Shown: positions 35,975 to 49,158 of the stretch, one piece after another
Layout of the letters: each line of letters opens with the position of its first letter
How positions within the stretch are numbered: position 1 is the stretch's first letter
Assembly (NCBI GenBank): GCA_021432605.1
Contig: MU271162.1
Span: 9,721 to 73,720 of the forward strand
DNA length: 64,000 bases
Direction: 5' to 3'
Source: Coniochaeta sp. PMI_546
Lineage: Eukaryota > Ascomycota > Sordariomycetes > Coniochaetales > Coniochaetaceae
Notes under the pieces: generated by a model
What the model was told of the DNA's origin: nothing
Database searches by the model: none
What the model saw: only the letters and a program-made list of their open reading frames with translations
Made by a program: the position numbers and the translations under genes

Positions 35975-38900
35975 TACGAAACTCTTATAGTAACTACTAA
36001 TAGTTCGTAAAGTAAGCTTCCGGTTCTTACGTATTTTCCGAATCGTCGTAGTTCTTTTATTTGACGTAATAGAAGTTTACGTCTCTTTCCTTTTTGTACC
36101 TAAGGATCTTTTCTATTTCGTATTCTTACGTTAGTTCGATTTCAATATCTATTGCTAACTTCGCGTTTTTAGGTATTGGTTCGAAAAGCGAGATATGAAA
36201 TATTAGGTAAATACGTATGTTCGTTAGTAATTAGAGTTTATAGTTCAAATCAGATAACTTTTTCTTGATTTTAAATAATCCGATTTTTTTCTAGTCTAGT
36301 TTGTCGTTTGGTCGTTTTGTTTTGATATTTCGTCGTACGAGGTAGATTTTATCTCTTTCCTATAAGATTGGTCCCTTTAACCTTTTCTGGTTTACGTACC
36401 GTGCTATTCGTAGGTTAAGTAACTCTATACGTCCGCGAAGTCTCTTGCTTTATTTGTTCCGCGGTATATTTTATTTATAATAGCTTTGGATCTAACGGTA
36501 TTGGTCTTTCTCCCAATGTTTCTCTTATAATAAGCTTATAACCGTAATTGACGAAGAACGGTAAGTACCCGTTTAACGTTTCGCTTGGTATATTGTTATA
36601 GGCCTATTGTACCATTGGTAGCTACCTAACCTAATCATCTTGCTTTTCGTTAACATATATCTTTAGATATTGTTCAAAGGTTTGGTTTGTTCGTTCTATT
36701 TACCTATCCGTCTATAAGTAGAACGACGTTAACAATTTGTATTTGACTCTAATTTATCGTATTAACGTTGTCCAAAATTTCGAAGTAAATAGTTTGTCTT
36801 TATCGGTAACAAACTATTTAGGTAGTTTATATTGGCTTATTATTACCTTTAAAAAGGCGTAGGCTATATCTTCCGCTATACTTATTTCCTTATACGGTAT
36901 AAAGTACGCGTACTTGGAGAATTTATCTACAACTACCTATATACTATCGTACGTAATCCCCGTCATAGGTTCTTTCGATATTAGTAGTTTAACGATAAAG
37001 TCTATCGTAACTATTTCTTATAGTTTTTCTAGTGGTTGTATAGGTTATAATAGCCCGTATAACTTATATCTACTTGACTTGGCTTTGTTATACTTATCGT
37101 ATTCGCCGACTACCTGTCTAACTATTTTATCTAGTTTTAGAAAGTCGTAAGTCCGCCGTACGCGTTCTTTAATCTTATAGACTCTTTGGTATCTATATAA
37201 TAGATATTCGTAAAACTCTTTTATTAATTCCTTCCGTAGTTCGTTAGGTACGTATACCTTATTTCGGAATTGGGGTAAACCGTAATATGACGGAAATATA
37301 AAGCTAATATCCGCTTTTACTTCCTTCTTCCGGTACTTCTTAATCCTTTCCGCCTATTATTCTTCGGGTTTTACGTTTTATATTATTCCGATCTACGTAT
37401 CGAGTTTAAAGTTCCCTTATTGATTGGTCCTAAGGAAGTTCGCCGAGCGTACTTCTCTTTCCGGTTTCAAATCTTTTCGTCGACTAAGAACGTCCGTTTT
37501 GCTATTTTCATTCCCTTTCCTATATACAATTTCGAAATCGAAATCGGTAAGGAACTTATACTATCTAATTTGTCGTTTGTTAAGTTCTTTCGTAGAAATA
37601 AATATAGTAAGATTCTTATGATTTATTAGGACTTTTATCTTATATCTTGCCCTTATAAGATAATATTTCTATTCCTTAAATACTTTAATAATAGCTATCA
37701 GTTCCTTATCTAGTATATTATAATTGAGTTCTAGTTTATTTAGTTTCTTCGAGAAGAATATTATTGGGTATAATCTTCTTTGTTTATTCCTTTGTCCTAA
37801 CTGGTTTCCGAATACGAATTCCGACGTATCGGTTTCTATTTCGTAAGGTTTTTCGGGGTCCGTAATAACTAGTACTAGTTAGCTTAAGATCCTCTTCTTA
37901 AGTTCTTAGAACGCCTTTTCTTCCTTCGAGGTCTATTCGAACCTTAAGTCTTTCTTAGTAAGGTTAGTAAAGGGTATTGCGATCTTATTATAATCCTTAA
38001 TAAACTTCCGATAGAAGTTGGTAATCCTTAGAAAGGTTCGTACTCCCGTAACCGTTTCTAGTACGGGCTATTCTTTGATAGCTTTTAGCTTGTCTAGGTC
38101 TATCTCGAATTAGCCTGGTAATATAACGTAACCGAGAAATTTTACCTTTTACTAGTAAAATTCGTACTTTTCGGGTTCGACTAATAAATTCGCGTCTTAC
38201 AATACTTATAAGACGAGGTAAACGTATTTTTTATATTATTCGAGGTTTTCCGAATAGATCAAGATATTATCGAGGTACGCGACGACGAAGTCGTCTAACT
38301 ACTTTCGAAATACGTAGTTGATCATCCTTTAGAAAGAAGCCGGTACGTTAACGAGCCCGAAAAGTATAATATAATATTCGTATTATCCTAGCCTAGATCG
38401 TTATACCGTCTTCTACTTATCTCCTTCCTTAATTCGTATCAGGTTATATATTCCCTTAAAGTCTAAGGTAGTAAACTATCGGGCCTTATATAATCGATCT
38501 CTTAGTTCGGATATAAGAGGTAATAGTCTTCGATCTTTAATAATAATATTGTTAAGTTGTCGATAGTCTATAACGAGACGTAATTTCCCGTTTTTCTTAA
38601 GTACGAATAGGATAGGGTATCCTACTAGTAATTATGATAGTCGAATATAGCTTTTCTTTAGATTCTTATTAATATATTCTCTTAACGTTTACAATTATAG
38701 GTCGTTAAAAGGGTAAATCTTATGAAATCCGGGTTCTTTATCTAGTTAAAGATTGATCTCGTAATCCTAACGATTATATTTAGATAATCTTATCTTAAGT
38801 TCGGACTTAAATAGTTTATCGTATCGATAGTATTCCTTCGGAATCGTTCGCGTCGATATAAACTAAGTCTCTATAATCGTTTCGTAGATCATTAGAGCTC

Positions 38901-39393
38901 TTCTAAAATTACGTATAGGCTTTTCCTCGTAAGGTTTGTTTTCTATAGAGGCTAACTCTCTTCTTAACGTATCTTACTGAAATTAGCCTATTTTCCAATT
39001 GATTCGGGGATTATTCGTTCGTAACTAAGGTATCCCTAGTACTATACCGTACGATAAGATCTCCGTAATATCGAACGTCATCTCTTGATCATAGCCTTGG
39101 ATAATAACTTGAAAGGGCGTAGTTTTTATATTTATTAGTCTTTATTTATAATCGATAAGGCTTCTATTAATAGTTCTAAGTCGGTAGGGCTCGTCTTTCT
39201 TTTTCTAAGGTAATCGTAATATATTAACGAGATTTGGCGAGATATAATTTCCTTATATTCCGTTATCTATCATTGCTTAGGTATCATTTCCTTATATATT
39301 AATCGTAACTCGTAGGTATTCAACTCCTACGGTCGTATATAAGGATCTTTCTATATTACGTCGATATAATCCCTTTACAATCGACGTTTATCG
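35952..39393 (-). pseudogene. Gy-alpha-5 pol: protease to chromodomain
   Basis: Mirror of 29687-33136. Chromodomain at about 35985-36120 (KKERDVNFYYVK, then DDSENT). Integrase is at about 36200-37330 and the RNase H/linker at about 37480-37900. The RT catalytic Y-x-D-D region is at about 38260-38310 and the protease D-S-G (as D-N-G) just below 39270. Stops are TAA/TAG only. The -1 entry point is on the complement of 39393-39399. Confidence 0.85.
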
Positions 39394-41201
39394 TTTTTTA
39401 ACCGTTTTTCTAATTTTCGGAACGAAATACCGTAGTATTTAAGTTTATCTTTGGCCTTTGAAGAAGGTTTTGACGGTTCCCCGTTCTCTTCCTCTTTTAC
39501 TTCCGGCTCGGGGCCTAATAGTCTATCCAAACGTTTGTTTATTTGGTCCGTTTCTTATACTAATTCCTCGACCTTCCTTTGTACTTATAACTTATAACCT
39601 TAATAACCCGCCAAGTACGTATTGACCTACGCGTTAATACGGTATTGTCGTATTTAGAACTTTTCGGTCGATTCTTCTCTCGTCGTAACTTACGTTACGA
39701 TTTCTGATACCGAATATCCTAATCGTCCCGTTTATCTTACCGAGTTCTCGGGTAGGTAAGTAATTTGTATTTGGTTCTTACCTTCGACTCTTTATCTAGG
39801 TTCCGTTACTATTAAGAACTCTTATCCCGTTAGGTTAAGTTATAATTATATAGTTCCGGGCGGCGTTAGTAATAGGTACTATCCGTTCCTATGTACTTCT
39901 TCGTATCCTTCGATATCTCTAGGTCTATAAGGGTGAGGTATCGGTCTGGTTATTGGCATTCGTGTTGGCATCTATTTATAATCTAGTTTTTCTTATATAT
40001 ACCAAATATAACGGTAGAAAACGTACGAATTTTACGAAATCTGGTTATAATAGACCGAATCAATATAAACCGACTCGTAGTTTTTATACAAAGGTATTTG
40101 TTCCTCTTCGATTTCGTCCTATTCTCGATCTAATAGGTTGACTAGATACGTTACGTCTATAATATCGTAACCTAATACTACTACTAAGTCGACTTCTTTT
40201 CCCGGTAGTCCAAGAAGTACCTTATATTGTTATTTTCTACGTATTATTACGATAACGTGGGATTTTCTATCCCTTGTTACCGCCTAAGCCTTGTTTTCGG
40301 GGACTGGCTTCTAGGCTTTTTTAGGTTGTCGATATTTATTAACGAAGTATCTTTACTTACCGTAATTAAAGTATTTCTTATTTTTCTTAGAGTTATCCTT
40401 CCGGGTAACGTCTAGTTCTATTAATCTAGAATAATTATTATAAGCGGTAGACCTCTTTTGGCTGGTATTCGTAATATTATTATTATTAGATCGTCCTTAT
40501 ACGACTTTTCCTCGTTTCTTTTCCAATTGTCGTTTATATAATCGATTATCGATTAAGATAGCCTAGGTAACGTATTTATAAAGAGTCTTAAGCCTATCGG
40601 TCTTGTTAAGTTCGTCTTTGACGTTATTACGAAGTCTTCCGTAGAATTGAATTATAAGAGCCGTTTCCCCTAAGTCGAGTTTCGTAGAAAAGCGTTTGAA
40701 CTCGGTTATATAGGTTCCCGCCGATCCTTTTTGCTTTAGGTTTATCAGTTGTCGTTCGGCCGTTCGCGTCTTATTAAGATTGCCGAACGTCTCGCGGAGT
40801 TTCTCTTAGAATTTGTCGAGATTGTTAAATAGTATTCTAGTTTCGGGTTTACGATCGTTGGCAATATTATCTATCTAGTCGCGTAACGTTAGTTCGTACT
40901 ATTCCGTAGCTCTTCCCTTTAGTATTCCCGTTACGTATATTACCCTTTCGTATTCGTAAGCGAAAACCGCCTTGTTAATCGAGAGGTACGTATTAGTCTA
41001 GGTGATAAAAGCTTATAACCTTTCGCGGTTCCCGTCGTAGGGTTCCGGCCGCGGGGCCTTAATCTTGGCCGTTCGTTCCGTAGTCTTAGGGTCGTTCTTG
41101 GGTTCCGCCGATCTGGATTTTAGTTTTTTATATTCGTTTTTCAACTTCTCTAATTCAGCTCCGAGCTTAGTAACCTACTAAGTAAGTTCTTCTTTAGATA
41201 T
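39270..41201 (-). pseudogene. Gy-alpha-5 gag with long extension
   Basis: Start ATA at 41199-41201 (mutated ATG, followed by SKEEL-like codons) and end TGA at 39270-39272, preceded by an unmutated CAA. This shows that the TAA before the TGA in Gy-alpha-4 is a RIP product. The N-terminal half is almost identical to Gy-alpha-4. It includes the same unrecognised region after the zinc knuckle. Confidence 0.8.
39358..39399 (-). promoter_or_regulatory. -1 frameshift signal (Gy-alpha-5)
   Basis: On the minus strand: AAAAAAC (complement of 39393-39399), a 5-nt spacer, then ACGTCGAT (39380-39387) and ATCGACGT (39358-39365). Identical in design to 29681-29722 although the loop and neighbouring bases differ. 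Confidence 0.8.
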
Positions 41202-41280
41202 AGTTGTAACGGTTCCTTTTGTCGATATGATTGTTAGCTACTTGGTATAAGGTTAACTTACCGAACAAGAATGATCAAAA

Positions 41281-41668
41281 TATAACGATCCTAAGACGGG
41301 CTAAGGATTAGAAGGTGAGTTCTGTTACTTAGGGTAAGTAAGTTAAGGTATAACAAGTAGTCTTTACTTTGGTATCGTTAAGATAAGTATCTTATTTAAT
41401 GATAACCTCGATTGAATATTTAGATTAATTATTGGGTGATTAAGAACTATCTATAGCGGAATCCCGAGGGACTCCTTCCTATATAATTGAATAAATATAG
41501 TGATACGGGTGATATACCCGTATCCTTTGTATTATAATACGGTTGTTACGAGCGTATCCTGAATATTAGTCACGTGACCTAGGGTCCCTGGTTTATATAG
41601 TGCGATACGCCTTGTATGCCTGTTTATCTATTGGCGGGGTGTCTTCCGTTACCCGCGGGTTTGTAATA
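41281..41668 (-). repeat. 5' LTR of Gy-alpha-5 (388 bp)
   Basis: Same length as 34898-35285 but more mutated (TATAACGATCC start). It keeps a 9-bp-arm version of the inverted repeat (41502-41524) and the GTCACGTGAC palindrome (41569-41578). Confidence 0.93.
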
Positions 41669-42186
41669 TAATATTAATATATTATTAGAAGATAGCTAAC
41701 GTCGAAAAACTAAACGGTATAATTATTTATTCGAATAAGTTGTACCTTATACGGAAAATTATTTTCTACTAATCTTCTTCCTTTACCTTAACCTTATAAA
41801 AGGCGGTAATTACGTTAAACTTAATTATCTATATTATCTTTACGAGATTCCGTAAGGTTTTCGTTATTAACGGTAACGGGTATTTATCCTTACGGGTTAT
41901 TATATTTAAACGTTTGATAATTATAATAGAAACTTATTCCTTCGCCCGGTTTCTAAACGAATAATACTAAAGTTCCTATTTTTAAGTTATTATACCGAAT
42001 ATAACCCTTTATTAGTAAGTCCGACAAAATCTTTTTAAAAACCAATAACTCCTTTTTAAATATTTTATATAACGGACTTTACGGGATTGTAAAGTCTTAC
42101 TTACTAAGGTCTTTCTTTAGTTTTATAACGTAATCGATCTTTAAGCGGTACGATAAGAGTTCCTTTACCTTAGATATCGATTATAA
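41669..42186 (-). mobile_element. Gy-gamma segment 3: reverse transcriptase N-terminal half
   Basis: Minus strand: a PLYKxxKKELLVxKK-type stretch at about 42050-42100, KGYIRxxN and LFVxKPG at about 41940-42000, KDKYPLPLI at about 41870, FNVITAFYKVKV at about 41800 and a YNLFEWLIIPF-like motif at about 41730. A one-base shift separates the first three from the rest. This is the canonical order of a Ty3/Gypsy RT. Bounded by Gy-alpha-5 and Gy-alpha-6. Confidence 0.8.
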
Positions 42187-42577
42187 TATTACAAACCTAT
42201 AGGTGATAAAGAACACCCTATTAATAGATAAAGAATATATATACGAGGCTTATCGTACCGTATAAACGAAGGACCTCGGGTTACGTAACTAATTATTATA
42301 ATCGTAATAATTAAGAAGGATTACGGTCGGTATGATTATAGTTATCGTTATGATTACTATAGTTTTTATAAGTATATAGGAAGGAGTCTTTTTAAATTCC
42401 GTTATAAATAATTCTTAATTACCTAATAATTAATCTAAGTATTCAATCGAGGTTATTATTAAATAAGATACTTATCTTAACGATATTAGAATAAAGATTA
42501 CTTGTTATACCTTAACTTATTTACCCTAAATAATAAAACTTACCTTCTAATCCTTAGCTTATCTTAAGATCGTTATA
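42187..42577 (+). repeat. 5' LTR of Gy-alpha-6 (391 bp)
   Basis: TATTACAAACC to CGTTATA; aligns end to end with 27409-27799 and 48519-48909. Confidence 0.92.
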
Positions 42578-44424
42578 TTTTGATTATTTTTATTCGGTAA
42601 GTTAACCTTATATTAAGTAGTTAATATAATACCCGGAATACCCGTACCTTAATAAGTATTTATAATATAAACGTAAGCTAACGATATAATAGTAATAATT
42701 ACGTAGTTATAAATAGAAATTACGGCTCTTAAAAAAGGACCCAAATCGATTTTACGGTTAAGATTAAAACCCCGCGTCCGGAACTTTATAATAAGAATAA
42801 AGAAGGGTTATAGGCTTTTATTACCTAAATATATACGTATTTTAAGATATATTTAAAATCCTTTTTTCGGGAATACGAAAAAGTAATCTATATAGGAAGC
42901 TTATTAAAAGAAAAAACGACCGAATAGTTCGAACTTAATCTTCGGGATTTTCTAAATAATTGGTTAAATTAAAAAAGACGGAAGCCGGAAACCCGCGTTA
43001 TATTTTTAGACGTCGACCGATTATTCGAAAAACTTAAAAAGACTTTCGGTAATCTTAACGAATAAAGATTAATAGAACGATAATTTCTATTTCTAAAATA
43101 AAAAAGTTCAGTAAGAATATATACGGTAGAATTTAAACGAATCGTAGCCAAATTTAACTTAAGAAAATAAACCTTATTCCTTTATTTTTATAAAGGATTA
43201 CGGGATAACGTTAAGGATAAACTTAGTAAAAAAGATCGACCGGATATCTTATATAAATATATCGCGTTTATAATTAAGATCGATAATCGATTATACGAAC
43301 GAAAATTCGAAAGAAGAAAAAGAAAAGCTTTTTAAACGATAAGAAAAACCGCGAACTTAAGAAAAAAAACGATTTATAGTTATAGGTTTTTATCCCGGAT
43401 TTATAAACTTAGATATTATTTAACGAAATTAATTAAGGAAAAAAAGTAAATATTTTAATTATAAGAAATAAAAATATTACGTTGATAAATATCGCTAATT
43501 TAAAAAAGCTTAGAAACCAATTCTTAAAAGTAAGGCTTAGGTAATAATAAAGGATAAAAAATCCCGCGTTATCGTAATAATACGTAAAGAATAATAATAT
43601 AAGGTATTTTTTAGATTACCAGGAAAAGAAGTCGATTTGGTAATAATATTAAGATACGATATTACGGACGTAACGTATCTAGTTAGCTTATTAAACCGGG
43701 AATAGGACGAAATCGAAGAAGAATAAATACCTTTATATAAAGATTACGAATCAGTATACGTTAATTCGGTTTATTATAATTAAATTTCGTAGAATTCGTA
43801 TATCTTTTACCGTTATATTTAATATATATAAAAGAAACTAAATTATAAATAAATACCGGTACGAATATTAATAACTAGGCCGATATTTTACTTTTACCGA
43901 CTTAGAAATATTGAAAGATACGAAAAAGTATATAAGAACGGATAATATTTATTATTAATACTACCCGGAATTATATAATCGTAATTTAATCCGACGGGGT
44001 AAGAATTTTTAACGGTAATAAAACCTAAACGAAAAGTCGAAAGTAAAAACTGATTATAAATTATTTACCTATTTAAAAGTTCGGTAAGATAAATAGGACG
44101 ATTAAAATATTCGGTATCGGAAATCGTAACGTAAATTACGATAGAAAAGGAATTAACCGAAACGTTCTAAACGCGGTAATAAACCCGTAACGTATAAAAT
44201 AACGCGTTTTTAATAAATTACCGAAATTATAAGATATAAATACGGAAAAAGGTTAAAAAGATAGACCAAAAGTAAACCCAAATAAACGAACGTTTGGAAA
44301 GATTATTAACTTCCAAATCGGAAATAAAAGAGGAAGATTACGGGGAACCGTTAGAACTTTCTTTTAGAACTAAAGATAAATCCGAATATTACGGTATTTC
44401 GTTCCGAAAATTAGAAAAACGATT

Positions 44425-44466
44425 AAAAAACGACCGACGTCGATTATAAAAAGATTATATCGACGT
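44425..44466 (+). promoter_or_regulatory. -1 frameshift signal (Gy-alpha-6)
   Basis: AAAAAAC at 44425-44431, spacer of 5 nt, stem arms ACGTCGAT and ATCGACGT. Both arms are perfect despite heavy RIP around them; the arms lack CpA/TpG and so are immune to RIP, which limits how much their conservation proves. Confidence 0.75.
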
Positions 44467-47400
44467 AATATAGATAGATCTTTATATACGACCGTAAGAA
44501 TTAAATACCTACGAGTTACGATTAATATATAAGGAAACAATACTTAGGTAATAATAAATAGTAGAATATAAGGAAACTATATCTCGCCGAATCTCGTTAA
44601 TACGTTACGATTACTTTAGAAAAAAAAGACGAGCCTTACTATTTTAGAATTATTAATAAGAGCCTTATCGATTATAAATAAAGACTAGTAAATATAGAAA
44701 TTACGCCTTTCCAAATTATTATCTAAAGTTATAATTAAGAAATAATATTCGATATTATAAAGATTTTATCGTACGGTATAATATTAGGGATATTTTAGTT
44801 ACGAACGAATAATTCCCGAATTAATTGGAAAATAGGCTAACTTTAATAAGATACGTTAAGAAGAAAGTTAGCTTTTATAAAAAGCGGACCTTACGGAAAA
44901 AAGTTTATACGTAACTTTAGAAAAGCTTTGATAATCTACGAAACGATTATAGAGATTTAGTTTATATCGACGCGAACGATTCCGAAAGAATATTATCGGT
45001 ACGACAAATTATTTAAACCCGAGTTTAAAATAGGATTACCTAAATATAATCGTTAGGATTACGAAATTAATCTTTAACCAAATAAAGAACCCGGATTTTA
45101 TAAGATTTACCCTTTTAACGATTTATAATTATAAACGTTAAGAGAATATATTAATAAAAATCTAAAGAAAAACTATATTCGACTATTATAATTTCTAATA
45201 GGATACCCTATCTTATTTATACCTAAGAAAAACGGGAAGTTACGTCTCGTTATAAATTATCGATAGTTTAATAATATTATTATTAAAGATCGAAGATTAT
45301 TACTTTTTATATCCGAACTAAGAAATCGGTTATATAAAGCCCGATAGTTTATTACTTTAGACTTTAAGGGAATATATAACCTAAACGAGTTAAAAAAGGA
45401 GATAAATAGAAGATAATATAACGATCTAAGTTAAGATAATACGAATATTATATTATACCTTTCGGGCTTATTAACGTATCGGCTTTTTTCTAAAGGATAA
45501 TCAATTATATATTTCGAAAATAATTAAATAACTTCGTCGTCGTATATTTCGATAATATTTTGATTTATTCGGAAGATCTCGAATAATATAGAAAATATAT
45601 TTATTTCGTCTTATAAGTATTATAAGACGCGAACTTATTAATCGAACCCGAAAAATATAAATTTTACTAATAAAAAATAAAATTTTTCGGTTACGTTATA
45701 TTATTAGGCTAATTCGAAATAAACCTAGATAAACTAAAGGTTATTAAGGAATAGCTTATATTAAAACAGTTACGGAAATACGAACCTTTCTAAAGATTAC
45801 TAACTTTTACCGGAAGTTTATTAAAGATTATAATAAGATCGTAATACCCTTTATTAACCTTATTAAGAAAGACCTAAGGTTCGAATAAACTTCGAAAGAA
45901 AAAGAAGCGTTTTAGGAATTTAAAAAAAAGATCTTAAATTAATTAATATTAATTACCGCGGATCCCGAAAAACCTTACGAAATAGAAACCGATATATCGG
46001 AGTTTATATTCAGAAGCTAATTAGGATAAAAGGATAAATAAAGGAAATTATACCTAATAATATTCTTTTCGAAAAAGCTAAATAGATTAGAATTTAATTA
46101 TAATATATTAGATAAGGAACTAATAGTTATTATCGAAATATTTAAAGAATAGAAATATTATCTTATAAAAGTAAGATATAAGGTAAAAGTCTTAATAGAT
46201 TATAAAAACTTTATTACGTTTATTTTTACGAAAGAATTTAACAAACGATAAATTAGATAATATAAATTCCTTACCGATTTCGATTTCGAAATTATATATA
46301 AAAAAGGAAATAAAAATAGTAGAACGGACGTTTTTAATCGACGAGAAGATTTGAAACTAGGAAAAGAAATACGTTCGGCGAACTTTTTTAAGACTAATTA
46401 ATAAAGAAACTTTAAATTCGATATATAAATCGGGGTAACTTAGAATATAAAACCCGAAAAACGATAGGCGGAAAAGATTAAAAAATACCGAAAGAAAGAG
46501 ATTAAAAAAGACGTTACTTTTATACTCTTATCGTATTATAGCTTATTATAATTCCGAAATAAAGTATACGTACCTAATAAACTACGGAAAAAACTAGTAA
46601 AAAAGTTTTACGAATATCTGTTATATAGATATTAAAGAGTCTATAAGATTAAAAAACGCGTACGGCGGATTTACGACTTTTTAAGATTAGATAAAATAAC
46701 TAAGTAAGTAGTCGGCGAATACGATAAATATAACAAAGCTAAGTCAAATAGATATAAGTTATACGGGCTATTATAACTTATATAACTATTAGAGAAACTA
46801 TAGGAAATAATTACGATAAACTTTATCGTCAAACTATTAGTATTAAAGGAACCTATAATTAGGATTACCTACGATAATATATAAGTAGTTATAGATAAAT
46901 TCTCCAAATATACGTACTTTATACTATATAAGGAAGTAAATATAGTAGAAGATATAACCTATACCTTTTTAAAAGTAGTAGTAAGTTAATATAGATTACC
47001 TAAATAACTTGTTACCGATAAAAATAAACTATTTACCTTAAAATTCTAAATAACGTTAATACGACAAATTAGAATCAAATATAAATTATTAATATCGTTC
47101 TATTTATAAATAGATAGATAAATAGAACGAACGAATTAAACCTTTAAATAATATCTACGGATATATATTAATAAGAGATAGGACGATTAAGTTAAGTAGC
47201 TACTAGTAATATAATAGGCTTATAATAATATACCTAACGAAATACTAAACGGGAACTTACCGTTCTTTATTAATTACGGGTACGAACTTATTATAAGAAA
47301 GATATTAGGAAACGGATTAATACCGTTAGATCCGGAATTACTATAAATAAGATATACCGCGGAATAAATAAAACTATTCTATAAGAGATTTCGCGGATAT

Positions 47401-47855
47401 ATAAAGTTATTTAACTTATAGATAACGCGATATATAAATTAGAAAAGGTTAAAAAGATTAACCTTATAAAAAGGGGATAAAGTTTACCTCGTACGACGAA
47501 ATATTAAAATAAAACGATTAAGCGATAAATTAGATTAGAAGAAGATCGGACTTTTTAAAATTAAGAAAAAATTATTTAATTTAAATCATAAATTCTAATT
47601 ATTAACGAATATACGTATTTATCTAGTATTTTATATCTCGCTTTTCGAACTAGTATTTAAGAACGCGAAGTTAATAATAAATATTAAAATTGAACTAATA
47701 TAAAAATACGAAATTAGAAAAGATCTTTAGGTATAAAAAGGAAAGAAACGTAAATTTTTATTACGTTAAATAGAAAGATTACGACGATTCGGAAAATACG
47801 TAAGAACCGGAAGCTTATTTTACGAACTATTAATAATTATTATAAGAATTCCGTA

Positions 47856-48408
47856 TTATAATAATATTATTACTTTAAGAATCGAAAGGGATAATATTAT
47901 ATCGCCGTAGATTATATTTTAATTTAAAATAAAATCGTTATCGAAAAGAAAAAACGTAACGGAAAACGGACGGTTTTCGGTAACTTTTATTACCTCGCGA
48001 TCGGTTTTTTTTTTTCCGACCCGTTCTAATTCCTTTACGTTCGTTATATTTTTACGGATAATATATATTATTTTTCAAACTATATTTTCTTCTAAACGCG
48101 AAAACGTTAAACTTTAATTTCGGTCTATTTAACTTCTTTTTCTAATCTACGAAACTATTTTCCGATTTTTATAAACTCTTCGTTAAAAAGATTTAAACGT
48201 CGTATTACGAACGATCCGAACGAACGTATTTCGTATATCGGGAAAAATCTTTTTCGGAAACTTAATAAGAAACAAAATTACGTTTTTCGTAATTCGAATA
48301 CGAAAATATTTCGACGGTATTAAAAAGGATAACTATTAATAAAACGATACGGCGGTCGTTTAAAGATTTAGAAGATTTCTTTTATTTTTATATATTACGG
48401 TTAGATAT
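47856..48408 (-). pseudogene. Antisense ORF remnant (Gy-alpha-6)
   Basis: Homologous position and sequence to 33114-33668. The length is not a multiple of three, so at least one small indel breaks the frame in addition to many TAA/TAG codons. The N-terminal segment (NYEKR-like, about 48280) is still readable. Confidence 0.5.
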
Positions 48409-48518
48409 AATAACGATAAAGAAAAGGAAACCTTCGGACGTAACTTATATAAGCTATTAGTATTATTTATAAAAAGTATTAGGTTTTAAAAATAATAATT
48501 AAAGGAAAAAGGGGATAA

Positions 48519-48909
48519 TATTATAAACTTATAAATAATAAAAGATATCCCGTTAATAAATAAAGAATATATATACGAGGTTTATCGTATTATATAAACG
48601 AAGGATTTCGGATTACGTAACTAATTATTATAATCGTAATAATTAAGAAAGATTACGGTCGGTACGATTATAACTATCGTTATAATTATTATAGTTTTTA
48701 TAAGTATATAAAAAGGAATCTTTCTAGATTCCGTTATAGATAGTTCTTAATTACCTAGTAATCAATTTAAATATTCAATCGAGGTTATTATTAAATAAGA
48801 TATTTATCTTAACGATATTAAAGTAAAGACTATTTGTTATACCTTAACTTACTTACCTTAAGTAATAGAACTTACCTTCTAATCCTTAGCCCGTTTTAGG
48901 ATCGTTATA
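48519..48909 (+). repeat. 3' LTR of Gy-alpha-6 (391 bp)
   Basis: TATTATAAACTT to CGTTATA, followed by tataa. More mutated than its 5' partner at its start (TTATAAACTT against TTACAAACCT). Confidence 0.92.
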
Positions 48910-48973
48910 TATAATAAGAAAAGGTTATAAAATTAGGATAGGATCTTTTGTTTCAACTCTTTTACTAAAGTTT
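48910..48973 (-). mobile_element. Possible Gy-gamma continuation
   Basis: Lies directly beyond the tataa duplication of Gy-alpha-6, so before that insertion it was contiguous with Gy-gamma segment 3. No RT or protease motif can be read with confidence in this short piece. Confidence 0.4.
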
Positions 48974-49121
48974 AAATCTTCGGCCGCGGGGCGGATTAAC
49001 TAATCCCCCGTAAATACGTTATTTATAAACCTATCTTCCGCTCTTAAACTATAAAAGATTCTTTTTCTTTTTCTTCTTTTTTAACTAATAATAATCCTTA
49101 TTAAACCTTACGTATTAAAAT
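48974..49121 (+). repeat. 148-bp repeat R1, copy a
   Basis: From AATCTTCGGCCGCGG to ACGTATTAAAATA. An inverted copy stands at 54345-54492. Contains a GC-rich start, a TTATTTATAA TATA-like box and a TTCTT-rich tract, which looks LTR-like, but no TG/CA ends were found. See the finding on the inverted pair. Confidence 0.6.
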
Positions 49122-49158
49122 AAGATTATATATTAACCTTTTATATATTATTAATTTA

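Larger units (their letters stand above)
34898..41668 (-). mobile_element. Gy-alpha-5: complete 6.77-kb Gypsy chromovirus, minus strand
   Basis: LTRs of 388 bp at 34898-35285 (3') and 41281-41668 (5'); perfect duplication taata at 34893-34897 and 41669-41673. Same gene order as Gy-alpha-4. The 3' LTR and the antisense ORF region keep many CA/TG dinucleotides and normal codons, so this end is the least RIPed repeat sequence in the window. Inserted in the RT gene of Gy-gamma. Confidence 0.95.
42187..48909 (+). mobile_element. Gy-alpha-6: complete 6.72-kb Gypsy chromovirus, heavily RIPed
   Basis: LTRs of 391 bp at 42187-42577 and 48519-48909, same U3 type as Gy-alpha-4; perfect duplication tataa at 42182-42186 and 48910-48914. 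All genes of Gy-alpha-4 are recognisable: RT Y-F-D-N near 45545, chromodomain at about 47715-47840, and the frameshift heptamer 44425-44431 with arms 44437-44444 and 44459-44466. Far fewer CA/TG remain than in Gy-alpha-4. Confidence 0.94.

Noticed and set aside
36914-37629. Several 60-78-codon plus-strand frames
   Set aside because: They are shadows on the wrong strand of Gy-alpha-5 pol, which reads on the minus strand.
39953-40415. Two 62-codon plus-strand frames
   Set aside because: They lie antisense to the gag extension of Gy-alpha-5 and are absent as open frames from other copies.
42969-43151. 60-codon minus-strand frame
   Set aside because: Shadow of Gy-alpha-6 gag, which reads on the plus strand.
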